Of a stretch of 64,000 nt of DNA, positions 9,614 through 20,371 are shown piece after piece; positions within the stretch are counted from its first letter, which is position 1, and every line of letters starts with the position of its first letter. The position numbers and the translations under genes were made by a program. Location: assembly GCF_002933395.1 (NCBI RefSeq), contig NZ_PKFN01000007.1, forward strand, positions 868,001 to 932,000, given 5' to 3'. The notes below the pieces were generated by a model, which searched no databases, was not told the DNA's origin, and saw only the letters and a program-made list of their open reading frames with translations. Source of the stretch: Yoonia maritima (GTDB lineage: Bacteria > Pseudomonadota > Alphaproteobacteria > Rhodobacterales > Rhodobacteraceae).

Positions 9614-10219
9614 CTAAGGATTCAGTCGCGTTATTTCCCACGGCCTATCAGTTGTTTCGCGTGACCACCGAAACCGGTCATGCAATCTAAACGCACCATC
9701 TGACCAAAACTCGATCTCCAGAGGTACAATCCGGAAACCACCCCAAAAGGGCGGTCGTCCCGGATCCGCCCCCTTTTGAACCGTTACTTTCGCGACTTCT
9801 GCCATCAACGCTGCGCGCGATGACAAAGGCTGCGATTGCCGCGATGCCCAAGCGCCTAACCGGCTCTTAAGAGATCGTGACTTATAATACTCATCTGCGA
9901 TTGGACCGTCCTCGCGGTCGACCAACCCTCTAACTCTAATCTGTCGCGCGAGCGACTTCCAGTGCAGGACAAATGCAGCCTTACCGGATTCTTCAATCTC
10001 TTGTGCTTTTATACTTTCGTAGTTGGTGTAAAACACAAATGCTTCTGGCTCAATCTCCTTGAGTAATACCATCCGCACGTTTGGCAAACCTGTTGCATCT
10101 ACAGTCGCGAGCGCAATTGCATTGGGATCGGTCGGTTCTATTTCCCTTGCGGTATCAAGCCATTGACGCGCAATGGTAAACGGATCATTGCCCGCGAAAA
10201 TACCGTCCCTGTCACCCAT
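9614..10219 (-). CDS. pdxH: Pyridoxamine 5'-phosphate oxidase
   Basis: A 201-residue FMN-dependent oxidase that converts pyridoxine or pyridoxamine 5'-phosphate to pyridoxal 5'-phosphate. Recognised by [41 protein letters not shown], the [17 protein letters not shown] loop and the C-terminal [17 protein letters not shown] ... [10 protein letters not shown]. The C-terminal residues TRLNP match the family end. ATG 10219 is used because GAGG lies seven bases upstream; the in-frame TTG at 10225 is too close to it. The gene is divergent from fabI. Confidence 0.95.
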   Translation of the reverse strand: MGDRDGIFAGNDPFTIARQWLDTAREIEPTDPNAIALATVDATGLPNVRMVLLKEIEPEAFVFYTNYESIKAQEIEESGKAAFVLHWKSLARQIRVRGLVDREDGPIADEYYKSRSLKSRLGAWASRQSQPLSSRAALMAEVAKVTVQKGADPGRPPFWGGFRIVPLEIEFWSDGAFRLHDRFRWSRETTDRPWEITRLNP

Positions 10220-10373
10220 TAACAAACCTCGTCGTTTCTTTGCGTGACAGGCTTAGGGACAATCGTCCCATGTGGCAACCTTTTTAGACCACCTGTTCAA
10301 AAGCTTGATGCGGTCTTTGCAATCGCCTAAACGAGGCTAACGCGAAGTAAACTAAGACGAAGGAACAACAGCG

Positions 10374-11180
10374 ATGACGTCACAGCTGATGCAAGGCAAA
10401 CGCGGCCTCATTATGGGGCTAGCCAACGACAAATCCATCGCATGGGGGATCGCAAAAGCATGCGCTGACGCCGGTGCAGAACTGGCATTTTCCTACCAAG
10501 GCGAAGCGCTAAAAAAGCGTGTTGGCCCGCTCGCAGAATCCGTTGGATCGGACATCGTACTGCCCTGCGATGTGGGTGACGAAACGTCTATTGATGACCT
10601 ATTTTCAGAGCTTGAAAAGCGCTGGGGTAAACTTGACTTTATCGTACATGCCATTGGATTTTCAGACAAAAATGAACTTCGCGGTCGCTATGTCGACACA
10701 AGCCGAAACAACTTTCTGATGTCGATGGACATCTCGGTCTATTCTTTTACAGCCGTTGTGAAACGCGCCGAAAAAATGATGACCGAAGGCGGCTCTTGCC
10801 TCACGCTGACTTACTACGGCGCAGAGAAGGTCATGCCGCACTATAACGTGATGGGTGTAGCCAAAGCTGCGCTTGAGGCATCGGTCCGCTATTTAGCCGA
10901 AGATTTGGGGAAAGATGACATCCGCGTGAACGCAATTAGCGCCGGAACAATCAAGACTTTGGCTGCCTCTGGGATCGGCGATTTTCGGCTGATCATGAAA
11001 TGGAACGAATACAATTCGCCACTGCGCCGCACAGTGACCCAGGAAGAGGTCGGAAAATCCGCTCTTTACCTTCTGTCCGACCTAGGCAGCGCCGTCACAG
11101 GCGAAGTTCTTCACGTCGATGCAGGATATCACGTGGTCGGTATGAAAGCCGTGGACGCCCCAGACATCTCAAAGGAGTGA
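10374..11180 (+). CDS. fabI: Enoyl-[acyl-carrier-protein] reductase (NADH)
   Basis: A 268-residue short-chain dehydrogenase that performs the last reduction of fatty-acid elongation. The N-terminal nucleotide loop GLANDKSIAWGIAKA and the catalytic Tyr147, Tyr157 and Lys164 (LTYYGAEKVMPHYNVMGVAK spans them) mark it as FabI. The C-terminal VTGEVLHVDAGYHVVGM is typical. Its stop overlaps the ribosome-binding site of the following LysE gene, so the two are likely one transcript. FabI is the known triclosan target. Confidence 0.96.
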   Translation: MTSQLMQGKRGLIMGLANDKSIAWGIAKACADAGAELAFSYQGEALKKRVGPLAESVGSDIVLPCDVGDETSIDDLFSELEKRWGKLDFIVHAIGFSDKNELRGRYVDTSRNNFLMSMDISVYSFTAVVKRAEKMMTEGGSCLTLTYYGAEKVMPHYNVMGVAKAALEASVRYLAEDLGKDDIRVNAISAGTIKTLAASGIGDFRLIMKWNEYNSPLRRTVTQEEVGKSALYLLSDLGSAVTGEVLHVDAGYHVVGMKAVDAPDISKE

Positions 11181-11182
11181 CA

Positions 11183-11797
11183 ATGACACTGACGGCCTTT
11201 GGAACAATTTGGTTTTTGCATCTGCTTGCTGCAATCAGCCCCGGACCAGCGGTCGTCATGTCTGCCCGTACAGGCGTTATCGAAGGAATGCGGACCGGGG
11301 CTATGCTCTCGGTCGGCATTGGCGTTGGTGGTGTCATATGGGCATTGTTGGCACTTTGCGGCCTAGAACTGCTTTTTAATTCTGCCCCCTCACTCCTTAT
11401 CGGGATGAAGTGCCTTGGGGGTTCATATTTGATCTGGATGGCGTGGAAACTTTGGCGTTCGGCGAGCACCCCTCTCGACATGGGGCATCAAAACGCACCA
11501 CCCCGAAGCAGTTTATCCGCACTTTGGCTCGGTGTTATCACGCAACTTGCGAACCCCAAACCTGCGATTTTGTTCAGTGCTATATTTCTTGGAACCGTGC
11601 CGGAAGTGACAAACACGGTTAGCTATATTGCGATTCTATTGGCCGTATTTCTTAATGAAACGATTTGGAATATTTTTGTTGCACGTATCTTTTCGCTTGA
11701 AAGGTCGCGCCAAGGCTACATAAGCCTAAAAACTCTCATCGACCGCGCTTTTGGTGCAACTTTGGCACTGCTCGGCGTCAAAATAGCTGCAACCTGA
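11183..11797 (+). CDS. LysE/RhtB family amino-acid exporter
   Basis: A 204-residue inner-membrane protein with about six hydrophobic segments. The N-terminus [15 protein letters not shown] carries the LysE-family signature (SPGP), followed by [12 protein letters not shown] and the conserved [16 protein letters not shown]. Members export amino acids or related compounds; the substrate cannot be read. The start at 11183 follows AAGGAG within the end of fabI. A longer in-frame opening from 11000 overlaps fabI coding sequence and is rejected. Confidence 0.9.
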   Translation: MTLTAFGTIWFLHLLAAISPGPAVVMSARTGVIEGMRTGAMLSVGIGVGGVIWALLALCGLELLFNSAPSLLIGMKCLGGSYLIWMAWKLWRSASTPLDMGHQNAPPRSSLSALWLGVITQLANPKPAILFSAIFLGTVPEVTNTVSYIAILLAVFLNETIWNIFVARIFSLERSRQGYISLKTLIDRAFGATLALLGVKIAAT

Positions 11798-11820
11798 CAG
11801 CCGCCATAAGGAATATTGCC

Positions 11821-12327
11821 ATGACTGACACCCGCCTTCCTCACGAAAAAGGTTTCCACATTAGCTGGGATCAAATCCATCGCGATAGCCGTGCGCTTGC
11901 TTGGCGGCTTGATGGTCAAGGCCCCGATGACGGCGCATGGAAAGCGGTTGTCGCGATCACACGCGGCGGCATGGCACCAGCGATGATCGTCGCCCGTGAA
12001 TTGGACATCCGCACCGTCGATACGATCAGCGTCAAAAGCTATGATCACCAAGATCGCTCAGAAGCTAAGGTTCTTAAGGCACCCGATGCCGAACTGATGG
12101 GTGACGGTACAGGCATTTTGATTGTTGACGACCTTGTCGATAGCGGCAAAACACTTGAGCTCGTACGTCAAATGTACCCGAATGCACAATTCGCGACGGT
12201 TTACGCAAAGCCCAAAGGTCGGCCACAAGTTGACACGTTCATTACCGAAGTCAGTCAAGACACATGGATTTTCTTCCCGTGGGATATGGCCTTGCAATAC
12301 GTCGAACCCTACCGCGGTAAAGACTAA
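11821..12327 (+). CDS. gpt: Xanthine-guanine phosphoribosyltransferase
   Basis: A 168-residue type I phosphoribosyltransferase for purine salvage (xanthine, guanine and hypoxanthine plus PRPP). The PRPP-binding motif [13 protein letters not shown] lies at residues 99-111, the upstream PPi loop region is [10 protein letters not shown], and the base-binding C-terminus is [24 protein letters not shown] (final part). The length agrees with bacterial Gpt. A perfect 13-bp hairpin lies just downstream. Confidence 0.94.
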   Translation: MTDTRLPHEKGFHISWDQIHRDSRALAWRLDGQGPDDGAWKAVVAITRGGMAPAMIVARELDIRTVDTISVKSYDHQDRSEAKVLKAPDAELMGDGTGILIVDDLVDSGKTLELVRQMYPNAQFATVYAKPKGRPQVDTFITEVSQDTWIFFPWDMALQYVEPYRGKD

Positions 12328-12350
12328 GCTATCTTGTAAGATGACAACGC

Positions 12351-12384
12351 TTGCCGCACGATAGTCAAAATTATCGTGCGGCAA
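12351..12384 (+). repeat. Perfect 13-bp inverted repeat between gpt and an aminotransferase
   Basis: TTGCCGCACGATA (12351-12363) and TATCGTGCGGCAA (12372-12384) pair fully around an 8-base loop. There is no T-run, so it is a stabilising hairpin, a weak terminator or a repeat element. It ends 22 bases before the next gene's ATG. Confidence 0.7.
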
Positions 12385-12406
12385 AGCCGCTCTATTGGAT
12401 CAAGCC

Positions 12407-13582
12407 ATGACACAACCACGCACCGCGACGACCTTTGCTCCACCAGTGATGGAGGCGCGGCGTTGGTTAGATGGTGTGAACCACCCAGCCGACCGCCCTT
12501 TGCTGAATGTCAGTCAGGCCGCCCCCGTTGACCCGCCGCCCGCACCACTGCGCGAAGCAATGGCGCAAATCATCCTGAACGATCCAAACGCGCATCTCTA
12601 TGGTCCGGTCTTGGGGCTTCCCGAACTGCGGGCAGAAATCGCAGCACGTTGGACGGGTGCATATGGCGGTCTGGTCTCGCCGGACCAAGTTGCAATCACA
12701 TCGGGCTGCAATCAGGCTTTCGCTGCGGCAATAGCCACGCTTTGCGCCGAAGGGGATGAGGTCATCATTCCCGTTCCCTACTATTTCAACCACCGCATGT
12801 GGCTTGATATGTCGGGCGTCAAAACCGTTCCTTTGCTTGCAGGAGCCGCGATGATTCCCGATGTGGACGCAGCCGAGGCTCTTATCACGCCACGGACCCG
12901 CGCAATTGCACTTGTGACGCCAAACAACCCATGTGGTGTAGAATACCCCTCAGAAACGCTGCGCGCGTTTATGTCATTAGCACGCAAACATAAAATTGCG
13001 CTCATTGTTGATGAAACCTATCGGGACTTCGACAGTCGCGAAGGCGCGCCACACGATCTTTTCACCGATCCCAATTGGGACGATACGCTGATTCAGCTCT
13101 ATTCGTTCTCTAAGGCATATCGGTTAACGGGACACCGCGTAGGTGCCATTGTGGCCAGCCATGCCCGCCTTGCCGAAGTTGAAAAGTTTCTCGATACGGT
13201 CACGATCTGCCCAAATCAGCTGGGGCAACGCGCCGCACTTTGGGGCATGCAAAATCTTGACGCATGGCTTGCTGGTGAACGCCTAGAAATTCTAGACCGC
13301 CGCGCTGCCATCATTGATCATTTTCCCAAACTGGGGGCGAAAGGGTGGGAACTGTCGGGATGCGGCGCATATTTTGCCTATTTGCGCCATCCCTACGACA
13401 TGTCCTCGGCCGATCTGGCCCCGAAACTTGTCCGTGACGCAGGCGTTCTTGTGCTGCCCGGCACGATGTTCATGCCCGGTGATCTACCCGGCGGCGAAGA
13501 CCAATTGCGGATTGCTTTTGCCAATATCGACCGCGGCGGAATTGAAACCTTGTTCAATCGACTTTCGAACCTGCCCTACTGA
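12407..13582 (+). CDS. Class I/II pyridoxal-phosphate aminotransferase
   Basis: A 391-residue fold-type I aminotransferase. AITSGCNQAFAAAI precedes the cofactor pocket, LVTPNNPCGVEYP holds the PLP-ring contact Asn, IVDETYRDF the Asp, and QLYSFSKAYRLTGHRVG the Schiff-base Lys. The substrate is not evident; related roseobacter genes are annotated simply as aminotransferases. ATG 12407 is preferred to an in-frame TTG at 12395. The gene is followed by ppiD after 65 bases. Confidence 0.9.
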   Translation: MTQPRTATTFAPPVMEARRWLDGVNHPADRPLLNVSQAAPVDPPPAPLREAMAQIILNDPNAHLYGPVLGLPELRAEIAARWTGAYGGLVSPDQVAITSGCNQAFAAAIATLCAEGDEVIIPVPYYFNHRMWLDMSGVKTVPLLAGAAMIPDVDAAEALITPRTRAIALVTPNNPCGVEYPSETLRAFMSLARKHKIALIVDETYRDFDSREGAPHDLFTDPNWDDTLIQLYSFSKAYRLTGHRVGAIVASHARLAEVEKFLDTVTICPNQLGQRAALWGMQNLDAWLAGERLEILDRRAAIIDHFPKLGAKGWELSGCGAYFAYLRHPYDMSSADLAPKLVRDAGVLVLPGTMFMPGDLPGGEDQLRIAFANIDRGGIETLFNRLSNLPY

Positions 13583-13647
13583 CCCTTGCACCCATGTGCG
13601 CAGGGCCGTATTCATGCTCCACCTATTAGGGCGGAGCGCACGAGACT

Positions 13648-15486
13648 ATGGCAGAAAAAACGAAAAATCGGTACGGCCCATTGGTCATTGTCGGGGTTGT
13701 ACTTGTGGGTATGGCTGGCTTTGGCTCGAGCGGGTTTTCAAGCAGCATGCGCAGCCTTGGCACAGTTGGCGACAAGGACGTGCCAATTACCGCGTATCAG
13801 CGGCAGCTTAATGCACAAATTCAGAACATGTCGCAGCAATTTGGAACCCAGATATCGTTCCAACAGGCGATTGCACTGGGTGTTGACCGTCAGGCGTTGC
13901 AAGCCGTCGTTCTAAATCGTACCCTTGATAACGAAGCTAGTGAGCTAGGGTTGTCTGTCGGCGATCAGCGCGTGTTTGATCAGCTCAAATCCATTCCTGC
14001 CTTCCAAGGTCCCGGTGGTTTCAACGCTGACAGCTACCGACTTGCACTGCAACAGTCTGGCCAGTCAGAGGCCGCATTTGAATCGACACTGCGCGAAGAA
14101 ATGTCACGCACATTACTGCAAGGCGCGGTCGTCAGCGGCGTTCCAAGCATGGATGCCTTTGGGCAAACGATGATCGCCTATATTGGCGAACAGCGCAACG
14201 CCACGTGGACGACAATTGATGCCGACGCGCTGACTGCGCCGGTTCCCGGCGCGACTGATGCTGATATTCAAGAATATTACGACGCTCACCCCGAAGATTT
14301 CACGCTGCCAGAGACACGTGACATCACCTATGTCTGGCTCACACCTGACATGATCCAAGACCAGATGGAGGTCCCAGAAACAGCTGTTGAACAACTGTAC
14401 CAAGATCGCATCGAAGAATTTATGCAACCAGAGCGCCGTTTGGTTGAACGTCTTGTCTATCTTGATTCGGCCAAAGCCGACGAAGCACGCGCCCGTGTTG
14501 ATGCTGGTGACGCCAGCTTTGAAGATCTTGTAACGGATCGCGGTTTGACATTGAATGACGTGGATATGGGCGACGTCGACCAAGAAGAACTACGCGCCGC
14601 AGGCGAAGCTGTCTTTGCAGCGGAACCTGGTGATGTCGTTGGCCCCTTCAATTCCCCACTTGGGCCCGCATTGTTCCGGATGAACGCAGTTCTCTCAGCC
14701 CAAGAAACACCAATCGAAGAAGCGACACCGCAATTGCGCGACGAACTTGCAGCTGATGCAGCACGCGAAGTCATTTCTGGTAACACCGATGGCATTCTCG
14801 ACTTGATCGCAGGCGGCGCAACGCTTGAGGATTTGGCAGAACGCACCGACCTACAAATTGGCACAATCAATTGGACAGTTGATGTCGCCGAAGGGATCGC
14901 CGCCTATGATGATTTCCGTGATGCCGCTGCACGCGTTGAACAAGGTGCCTTTGCAGATGTTATTGACTTGGCAGACGGTGGTATTTTCGCCTTGCGCCTA
15001 GATGGTATCACCCCGCCAACCGTCCAACCCCTTGATGAGGTGCGTGAAGCAGCCACTGAAGCGTGGGACGTTCAGGCAGTCCAAGATGCAGTTATCGCGC
15101 GTGCGGAAGAATTGGTTGCCGAAATTCAACCCGATACCGGGTTTGATACGCTAGGGCTGCAGGCAACGGTCGAAGAAAACCTAACGCGTACCGATTTCGT
15201 CGAAGGCACGCCACCCGCCTTTAACGAGAAGCTGTTTGAAATGGCGGCCGGGGATGTTGTCGTTTTGGATGCAGAAGACCGTGCCGTGATCTTGCGTCTT
15301 GACGCAATCACACCGCCAGATACCGAAGACGAACTGACCGCAGCACGGATCGAAGGTATTAGCAGCAATGCAACGCAATCTATCGCGCAGGACCTCTTTG
15401 ACGCCTATGCGACGGCTTTGCAAAAAGAGACCGACGTGAATATTAATCAGGCCACCGTGAACGCGGTTAACGCCCAGTTCCAGTAG
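13648..15486 (+). CDS. PpiD/SurA-type periplasmic peptidyl-prolyl isomerase
   Basis: A 612-residue membrane-anchored folding factor. A single N-terminal membrane segment (about residues 9-29, LVIVGVVLVGMAGFG) holds the rest in the periplasm. It is followed by a SurA_N-like region (ITAYQRQLNAQIQNM onward) and a PPIC-like parvulin region (about 240-350, with AEPGDVVGPFNSPLGPALFRM), then a second repeat-like region. PpiD helps fold outer-membrane and secreted proteins. It ends 6 bases before trpE, as in many Rhodobacteraceae. Confidence 0.88.
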   Translation: MAEKTKNRYGPLVIVGVVLVGMAGFGSSGFSSSMRSLGTVGDKDVPITAYQRQLNAQIQNMSQQFGTQISFQQAIALGVDRQALQAVVLNRTLDNEASELGLSVGDQRVFDQLKSIPAFQGPGGFNADSYRLALQQSGQSEAAFESTLREEMSRTLLQGAVVSGVPSMDAFGQTMIAYIGEQRNATWTTIDADALTAPVPGATDADIQEYYDAHPEDFTLPETRDITYVWLTPDMIQDQMEVPETAVEQLYQDRIEEFMQPERRLVERLVYLDSAKADEARARVDAGDASFEDLVTDRGLTLNDVDMGDVDQEELRAAGEAVFAAEPGDVVGPFNSPLGPALFRMNAVLSAQETPIEEATPQLRDELAADAAREVISGNTDGILDLIAGGATLEDLAERTDLQIGTINWTVDVAEGIAAYDDFRDAAARVEQGAFADVIDLADGGIFALRLDGITPPTVQPLDEVREAATEAWDVQAVQDAVIARAEELVAEIQPDTGFDTLGLQATVEENLTRTDFVEGTPPAFNEKLFEMAAGDVVVLDAEDRAVILRLDAITPPDTEDELTAARIEGISSNATQSIAQDLFDAYATALQKETDVNINQATVNAVNAQFQ

Positions 15487-15492
15487 GATAAA

Positions 15493-17001
15493 ATGTCACT
15501 TTTACCTGATTATGATAACTTCGCCCGTGGATATGACGCGGGCGAAAACCAAATTGTCTATACGCGTATTGCTGCGGATCTGGATACGCCTGTTTCGTTG
15601 ATGCTAAAGCTATCAGGCGCTGGGACTAACGCTTTCATGCTAGAAAGTGTAACCGGCGGGGAAATTCGCGGGCGCTACTCGATTATCGGTATGAACCCTG
15701 ACCTGATCTGGGAATGTCGTGGAACGACGTCACGCGTAAACCGCAACGCCCGTTTCAACGATACTGACTTCAATGAAATGGATGCGGACCCGCTAACCGC
15801 GCTGCGTGCGCTGATAGCCGAATCCAATATAGCCTTGCCTGCCGATCTACCTGCCGCATCAGCGGGGCTGTTTGGTTATCTTGGCTATGACATGATCAGG
15901 TTGGTTGAACACCTGCCCGACGTGAACCCCGATCCACTGGGGCTTCCTGATGCGATGATGTTACGCCCATCCGTCGTTGCAGTTCTGGATGGGGTAAAGG
16001 GTGATGTCATCCTTGTCGCGCCTGCCTATGTGAATTCAGGACTAAACGCACGCGCTGCTTACGCCCAAGCCGCTGAACGCGTGATGGACGCGCAACGCGC
16101 ACTTGAACGCCCTACGCCAGGTGATGGCCATGCGCTGGCAGACCCTGCCCCGGTAAGTCCACCGGTATCGAACTTTACCCACAGCGGGTATTTGGACGCT
16201 GTTGAAACAGCTAAGGAATACATCCGCGCCGGGGACATTTTTCAGGTCGTGCCATCACAACGATGGACCCAAGAATTCCGCGAACCGCCTTTTGCGCTGT
16301 ATCGCAGTCTGCGCCGGACCAATCCTTCACCGTTCATGTTTTTCTTTAACTTTGGTGGCTTCCAAGTGATTGGAGCCAGCCCTGAAATCCTTGTTCGCGT
16401 CTTTGGCAAAGAGGTTACGATTCGCCCAATCGCAGGTACCCGCCCCCGTGGTGCGACCCCTGCCGAAGACAAAGCGAACGAAGCCGATCTTCTTGCCGAT
16501 GAAAAGGAACTGGCTGAACATCTCATGCTGCTTGATCTGGGCCGCAATGACACGGGTAAGGTCAGTAAAGTTGGAACCGTGCGCCCGACCGAAGAATTCA
16601 TTATCGAACGCTATAGCCATGTGATGCATATCGTTTCAAACGTCGTTGGCGAATTGGCCGATGATCAAGATGCGCTATCTGCATTCTTTGCTGGCATGCC
16701 TGCAGGAACAGTATCCGGCGCCCCCAAAGTCCGCGCGATGGAAATCATCGACGAATTAGAACCCGAGAAACGCGGCGTCTATGGCGGTGGCTGTGGCTAT
16801 TTCAGCGCAAACGGTGACATGGACATGTGTATTTCCCTGCGTACTGCGGTGTTGCAAAATGAAAAGCTATACATCCAAGCTGGCGGTGGTGTGGTCTTTG
16901 ATAGCGACCCAGAGGCAGAGTATCAGGAAACTGTGCATAAATCGAACGCCATCCGTAAAGCAGCGGCTGACGCGACGATGTTCAAAACAGGTGGCAACTA
17001 G
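15493..17001 (+). CDS. trpE: Anthranilate synthase component I
   Basis: A 502-residue chorismate-utilising enzyme, the first step of tryptophan synthesis, working with the TrpG glutaminase. N-terminal feedback-site residues appear in FMLESVTGGEIRGRYSIIG; the catalytic domain includes FQVVPSQRW, RPIAGTRPRG, LLDLGRNDTGKV and GTVSGAPKVRAMEIIDELEP. No leader peptide or attenuator can lie upstream because ppiD ends six bases before. It is separated from trpGDC by an opposite-strand YibQ-like gene. A terminator follows directly. Confidence 0.97.
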   Translation: MSLLPDYDNFARGYDAGENQIVYTRIAADLDTPVSLMLKLSGAGTNAFMLESVTGGEIRGRYSIIGMNPDLIWECRGTTSRVNRNARFNDTDFNEMDADPLTALRALIAESNIALPADLPAASAGLFGYLGYDMIRLVEHLPDVNPDPLGLPDAMMLRPSVVAVLDGVKGDVILVAPAYVNSGLNARAAYAQAAERVMDAQRALERPTPGDGHALADPAPVSPPVSNFTHSGYLDAVETAKEYIRAGDIFQVVPSQRWTQEFREPPFALYRSLRRTNPSPFMFFFNFGGFQVIGASPEILVRVFGKEVTIRPIAGTRPRGATPAEDKANEADLLADEKELAEHLMLLDLGRNDTGKVSKVGTVRPTEEFIIERYSHVMHIVSNVVGELADDQDALSAFFAGMPAGTVSGAPKVRAMEIIDELEPEKRGVYGGGCGYFSANGDMDMCISLRTAVLQNEKLYIQAGGGVVFDSDPEAEYQETVHKSNAIRKAAADATMFKTGGN

Positions 17002-17010
17002 CCCGCGCAG

Positions 17011-17045
17011 CGTAAGGTGGATTTAAATCCACCCTACGTTTTTTA
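17011..17045. terminator. Hairpin terminator between trpE and the convergent deacetylase gene
   Basis: CGTAAGGTGGATTT / AAATCCACCCTACG pairs over 13 positions with one A-C mismatch and almost no loop, followed by seven T on the plus strand. The T-run overlaps the stop codon of the minus-strand gene. The symmetric GGTGG-ATTTAAAT-CCACC core looks like a dispersed repeat used as a bidirectional terminator. Confidence 0.85.
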
Positions 17046-18638
17046 ATTTATGCCAAGCAAAACCGCAGATACTGGCGCAAGCAGCATTTGATCTTGGTCT
17101 ACAGAAAGCGCCCAGTTGGTCAGCGCCGATATTGTATTTGTTTGGGCGTGCCCTAACAGAACCGCATTGCCAGTTTGGCGCGCGCGAAGCGCTGATTGGT
17201 CCAGTGACCTTTCAATTATTGACGGGTCATCAACCCCGTTATCGATGTCGCGCAAGACAGTCGCGGTTGGAATTCCCGCCTGTTCTGCTGCACGTTGCGC
17301 GCTTCCTAGACCGCGCTGCACGGTAACCAACCCACGGCCATCCGCAGCAAGAACCCGCATAACTTGTTCGGTTACAGCCCGGTTATTTTGCAAAACGCCT
17401 GTACCGTCTGCAAATAAAATCGCCGTTTCCGGTAAAATCCCAAACGCAGCCTCAAATGCGACTTCGACATCAGTAGGAACGGCGCCTTCAGGCAAAGAGG
17501 TCTGCATCGCGGTCTCGACGCCTGCAGCACGATAAGCGCGCATATTTTCGGCTGCATTTGGATCAAGCGCATGAAGCACAACAGTGACAGGCAATGGCAA
17601 AGCTGCCACTTCTGCGGCCATCACGCCATTTGAACCGTCGTCAACGAGCAAGATTGAAATAAGCGGCAATCCATTCGGGTTTTCAAATGCTGTCGCATAA
17701 CGTTCCAGCGCGGGTAAAACAGTGGCCTCGCCTTCTTCGACCGATATTTCGATTTCAGGTTCCGGCGTTTCGGCAGGTTCCGCACCGGGGCGGTTCACTT
17801 TGACACGGTTAACTGGGGTCGTGACGCCTGTAGCCTCTTCCGGGGCATCGACAACGGATTCTGCGTCGGGCTCCGGCTCTACGATGACAGGTGCTTGCAC
17901 CGGTGGTGTTAACTCGGCCTCCGCTGACGGTGTTTCGTCAGGTACGGGAAGTACGGTGATCTCTGGCAACTCCGTGACTTCTGGTACGGTTGCCAACTCT
18001 GGCACTGGGGTAACAATGGCTTCGGGCAACGGCTCAACCACGGCTTCAGGTGTCGGCGCCACAAATAACGACACGTCTTCGTCGACACGAACCTGTTCGC
18101 CGGGGTCCACAATAACTTTGGGCGGGGGGGGCACCAATGCGTCTTCGGCAATGCCCGCAACAGTTGGTGCATCGAGTTCGCTGGGCTCAGACGCCGGTTG
18201 CACGGGTTGGGTTGCAATCACAGCACTTTCATCAACAATCGGCATTTGAGGCGGATCAACTAATGTTGGCGCAAGAACAGGTTCCTCTAAAGCTGTAACA
18301 ATCGTCGCCTCACCCACATCAGCCGGCACGCTGAGTTCGGTTTCCAACTGCAATGTCTGCGGTGGCGCTGCAGGTTCTGTATCTGTCGTTGGTTCCGCGA
18401 CTTCGGCTTCCGGCGCGGACACACGTGGCGCGGTGACAGCGAATTCACGGTCGACCTCGGGCGGTGTCGCCCCCGTATCTAAATTGATATCGGATCCCTG
18501 GGCCGCTTGAGGCGCTGCAACTAATGGCATCTGTGGCGGCTCGTTTCCTGCGGGTTGCTCGCTCACCAATGATGCGACACCTAAGCCCGCCCCCCCAAGC
18601 ACGAGCGCCCATACACTTCCTGAAACACTGCCCCGCAT
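17043..18638 (-). CDS. Divergent polysaccharide deacetylase (YibQ-like) with long Pro/Val/Glu-rich linker
   Basis: A 531-residue protein with an N-terminal membrane anchor or signal (about residues 7-25), then roughly 290 residues of low-complexity sequence rich in Pro, Val, Glu and Ala, and a C-terminal domain (about 320-531) of the divergent polysaccharide deacetylase family: [58 protein letters not shown]. The family is thought to act on cell-envelope polymers; its catalytic competence is unclear. The linker probably spans the periplasm. It lies between trpE and trpG on the opposite strand. Confidence 0.85.
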   Translation of the reverse strand: MRGSVSGSVWALVLGGAGLGVASLVSEQPAGNEPPQMPLVAAPQAAQGSDINLDTGATPPEVDREFAVTAPRVSAPEAEVAEPTTDTEPAAPPQTLQLETELSVPADVGEATIVTALEEPVLAPTLVDPPQMPIVDESAVIATQPVQPASEPSELDAPTVAGIAEDALVPPPPKVIVDPGEQVRVDEDVSLFVAPTPEAVVEPLPEAIVTPVPELATVPEVTELPEITVLPVPDETPSAEAELTPPVQAPVIVEPEPDAESVVDAPEEATGVTTPVNRVKVNRPGAEPAETPEPEIEISVEEGEATVLPALERYATAFENPNGLPLISILLVDDGSNGVMAAEVAALPLPVTVVLHALDPNAAENMRAYRAAGVETAMQTSLPEGAVPTDVEVAFEAAFGILPETAILFADGTGVLQNNRAVTEQVMRVLAADGRGLVTVQRGLGSAQRAAEQAGIPTATVLRDIDNGVDDPSIIERSLDQSALRARQTGNAVLLGHAQTNTISALTNWALSVDQDQMLLAPVSAVLLGIN

Positions 18639-18779
18639 ATAATATCACCCTTCAAGTCGCATGTAATCACGTCGTTCGACCTTGACGCTGCCCCGCGTCC
18701 CGGCCCATGTATGGCCGTGATTATACCGTCAGCCACGGGGGGGACGGTAGCCCTAATTCGACCTGCACGGGATTTTGTC

Positions 18780-19361
18780 ATGCTTTTGCTGATAGATAAC
18801 TACGATAGCTTCACCTACAACCTTGTTCATTACTTGGGCGAACTGGGCGCTGATGTCGTTGTCCGCCGCAACGACGCGCTTAATGTTCAAGAAGCCATGG
18901 CGTTGCGCCCCGATGCGATCATGTTATCGCCGGGTCCGTGTGACCCTGCGCAAGCTGGTATTTGCTTGTCGCTCGTCCATGCTGCGGCTGAGACAAAAAT
19001 GCCATTAATGGGCGTCTGTTTGGGCCACCAAGCGATTGGCGAGGCCTTTGGCGGCAATGTTGTCCGCTGTCACGAGATCGTCCATGGCAAAATGGGGGCC
19101 ATGAAACATACCGGTAAAGGCCTGTTTGCTGAGTTGCCTAGCCCGTTTGATGCAACCCGTTATCATTCTCTTATCGTTGAACGCGAAACCCTGCCCGATA
19201 GTCTTGAAATCACAGCAGAACTTGATGACGGTACGATCATGGGCCTGCAGCATAAAACGCTGCCAATCCACGGCGTCCAGTTCCACCCTGAAAGCATCAA
19301 ATCCGAGCACGGGCACAAGTTGTTGAACAACTTCCTTGAAATGGCAAAGGTTTCAGCATGA
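18780..19361 (+). CDS. trpG: Anthranilate synthase component II (glutamine amidotransferase)
   Basis: A 193-residue class I glutamine amidotransferase that supplies ammonia to TrpE. It opens with [19 protein letters not shown]; the nucleophile lies in [16 protein letters not shown], and the His-Glu pair in [15 protein letters not shown]. An upstream extension from 18711 in the same frame is not homologous in look and is rejected. The stop overlaps trpD by ATGA. Confidence 0.97.
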   Translation: MLLLIDNYDSFTYNLVHYLGELGADVVVRRNDALNVQEAMALRPDAIMLSPGPCDPAQAGICLSLVHAAAETKMPLMGVCLGHQAIGEAFGGNVVRCHEIVHGKMGAMKHTGKGLFAELPSPFDATRYHSLIVERETLPDSLEITAELDDGTIMGLQHKTLPIHGVQFHPESIKSEHGHKLLNNFLEMAKVSA

Positions 19362-20371
19362 CCGACGCGATGAAGCCACTGATCTATGCCGCATCCGAAG
19401 GTCCGCTTTCGCGTGCCCAAGCTGAGGAGGCCTTTGGATATCTGTTCGAAGGTGCGGCAACACCAGCCCAAATCGCGGGATTCCTGATGGCGCTGCGAAC
19501 GCGTGGTGAATCCGTTGCTGAATATGCTGCCGCTGCTGCCGTCATGCGCGCGCATTGCGTACCGGTAAAAGCCCCCGAAGGCGCGATGGATATCGTTGGC
19601 ACGGGAGGCGACGGTAAACACACGCTGAACATTTCAACCGCGACTGCGTTTGTTGTGGCGGGCGCCGGGGTGCCCGTTGCGAAACATGGTAACCGCAACC
19701 TATCGTCTAAATCCGGCACTGCAGATGTGCAAAGTGCGCTTGGGATCAACGTGATGGTTGGTCCTGAGGTGGTTGAGCGTGCAATTGCCGAGGCTGGCAT
19801 CGGCTTTATGATGGCGCCCATGCACCACCCAGCCATGAAACATGTTGGTCCAGTTCGCATAGAATTGGGGTGTAAAACGATCTTTAACATCTTGGGGCCG
19901 CTTACTAATCCGGCTAGCGTGAAACGTCAGTTAACAGGCGCGTTTGCGATCGACTTGATCCACCCAATGGCGGAAACGCTGCAACAGCTTGGCACTGAAA
20001 AAGCGTGGCTTGTGCACGGTAGCGACGGCACTGACGAGATCACGATCTGTGGCACGACCGCTGTAGCCGCTCTTGAGAATGGCAAAATCACATCGCGTGA
20101 AATCCACCCCGAGGATGCGGGCCTACCCGTCCACAATTTCCGCGACCTTATCGGTGGGACGCCTGAAGAGAACGCCGATGCGATGCGCGCATTGCTAGAT
20201 GGCTCAACGGGTGCCTACCGTGATGCCGTGCTGTTTAATGCCGCCGCCGCGCTTGTCGTCGCGGATAAGGCCGCCACCCTGCCCGAAGGCGTCGAAATTG
20301 CCCGCGAAAGCATTGATGCCGGTAAAGCAAAGCACGCCGTTGAAACGCTCGCGCGGATCACATCGTCCTGA
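19358..20371 (+). CDS. trpD: Anthranilate phosphoribosyltransferase
   Basis: A 337-residue enzyme that joins anthranilate and PRPP in tryptophan synthesis. The PRPP loop [33 protein letters not shown] and [24 protein letters not shown] segments (here [18 protein letters not shown]) are all present. It begins within the trpG stop (ATGA) and its own TGA overlaps the ung start (TGATG), so it is part of a coupled run. Confidence 0.97.
   Translation: MTDAMKPLIYAASEGPLSRAQAEEAFGYLFEGAATPAQIAGFLMALRTRGESVAEYAAAAAVMRAHCVPVKAPEGAMDIVGTGGDGKHTLNISTATAFVVAGAGVPVAKHGNRNLSSKSGTADVQSALGINVMVGPEVVERAIAEAGIGFMMAPMHHPAMKHVGPVRIELGCKTIFNILGPLTNPASVKRQLTGAFAIDLIHPMAETLQQLGTEKAWLVHGSDGTDEITICGTTAVAALENGKITSREIHPEDAGLPVHNFRDLIGGTPEENADAMRALLDGSTGAYRDAVLFNAAAALVVADKAATLPEGVEIARESIDAGKAKHAVETLARITSS

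Noticed and set aside
11000..11182. N-terminal extension of the LysE gene into fabI
   Set aside because: The extension is an Arg-rich out-of-frame reading of fabI; ATG 11183 has AAGGAG and a family-typical N-terminus.
17722..18249. Plus-strand Ser/Thr/Gly-rich frame
   Set aside because: It is the antisense shadow of the Pro/Val/Glu-rich linker of the deacetylase gene.
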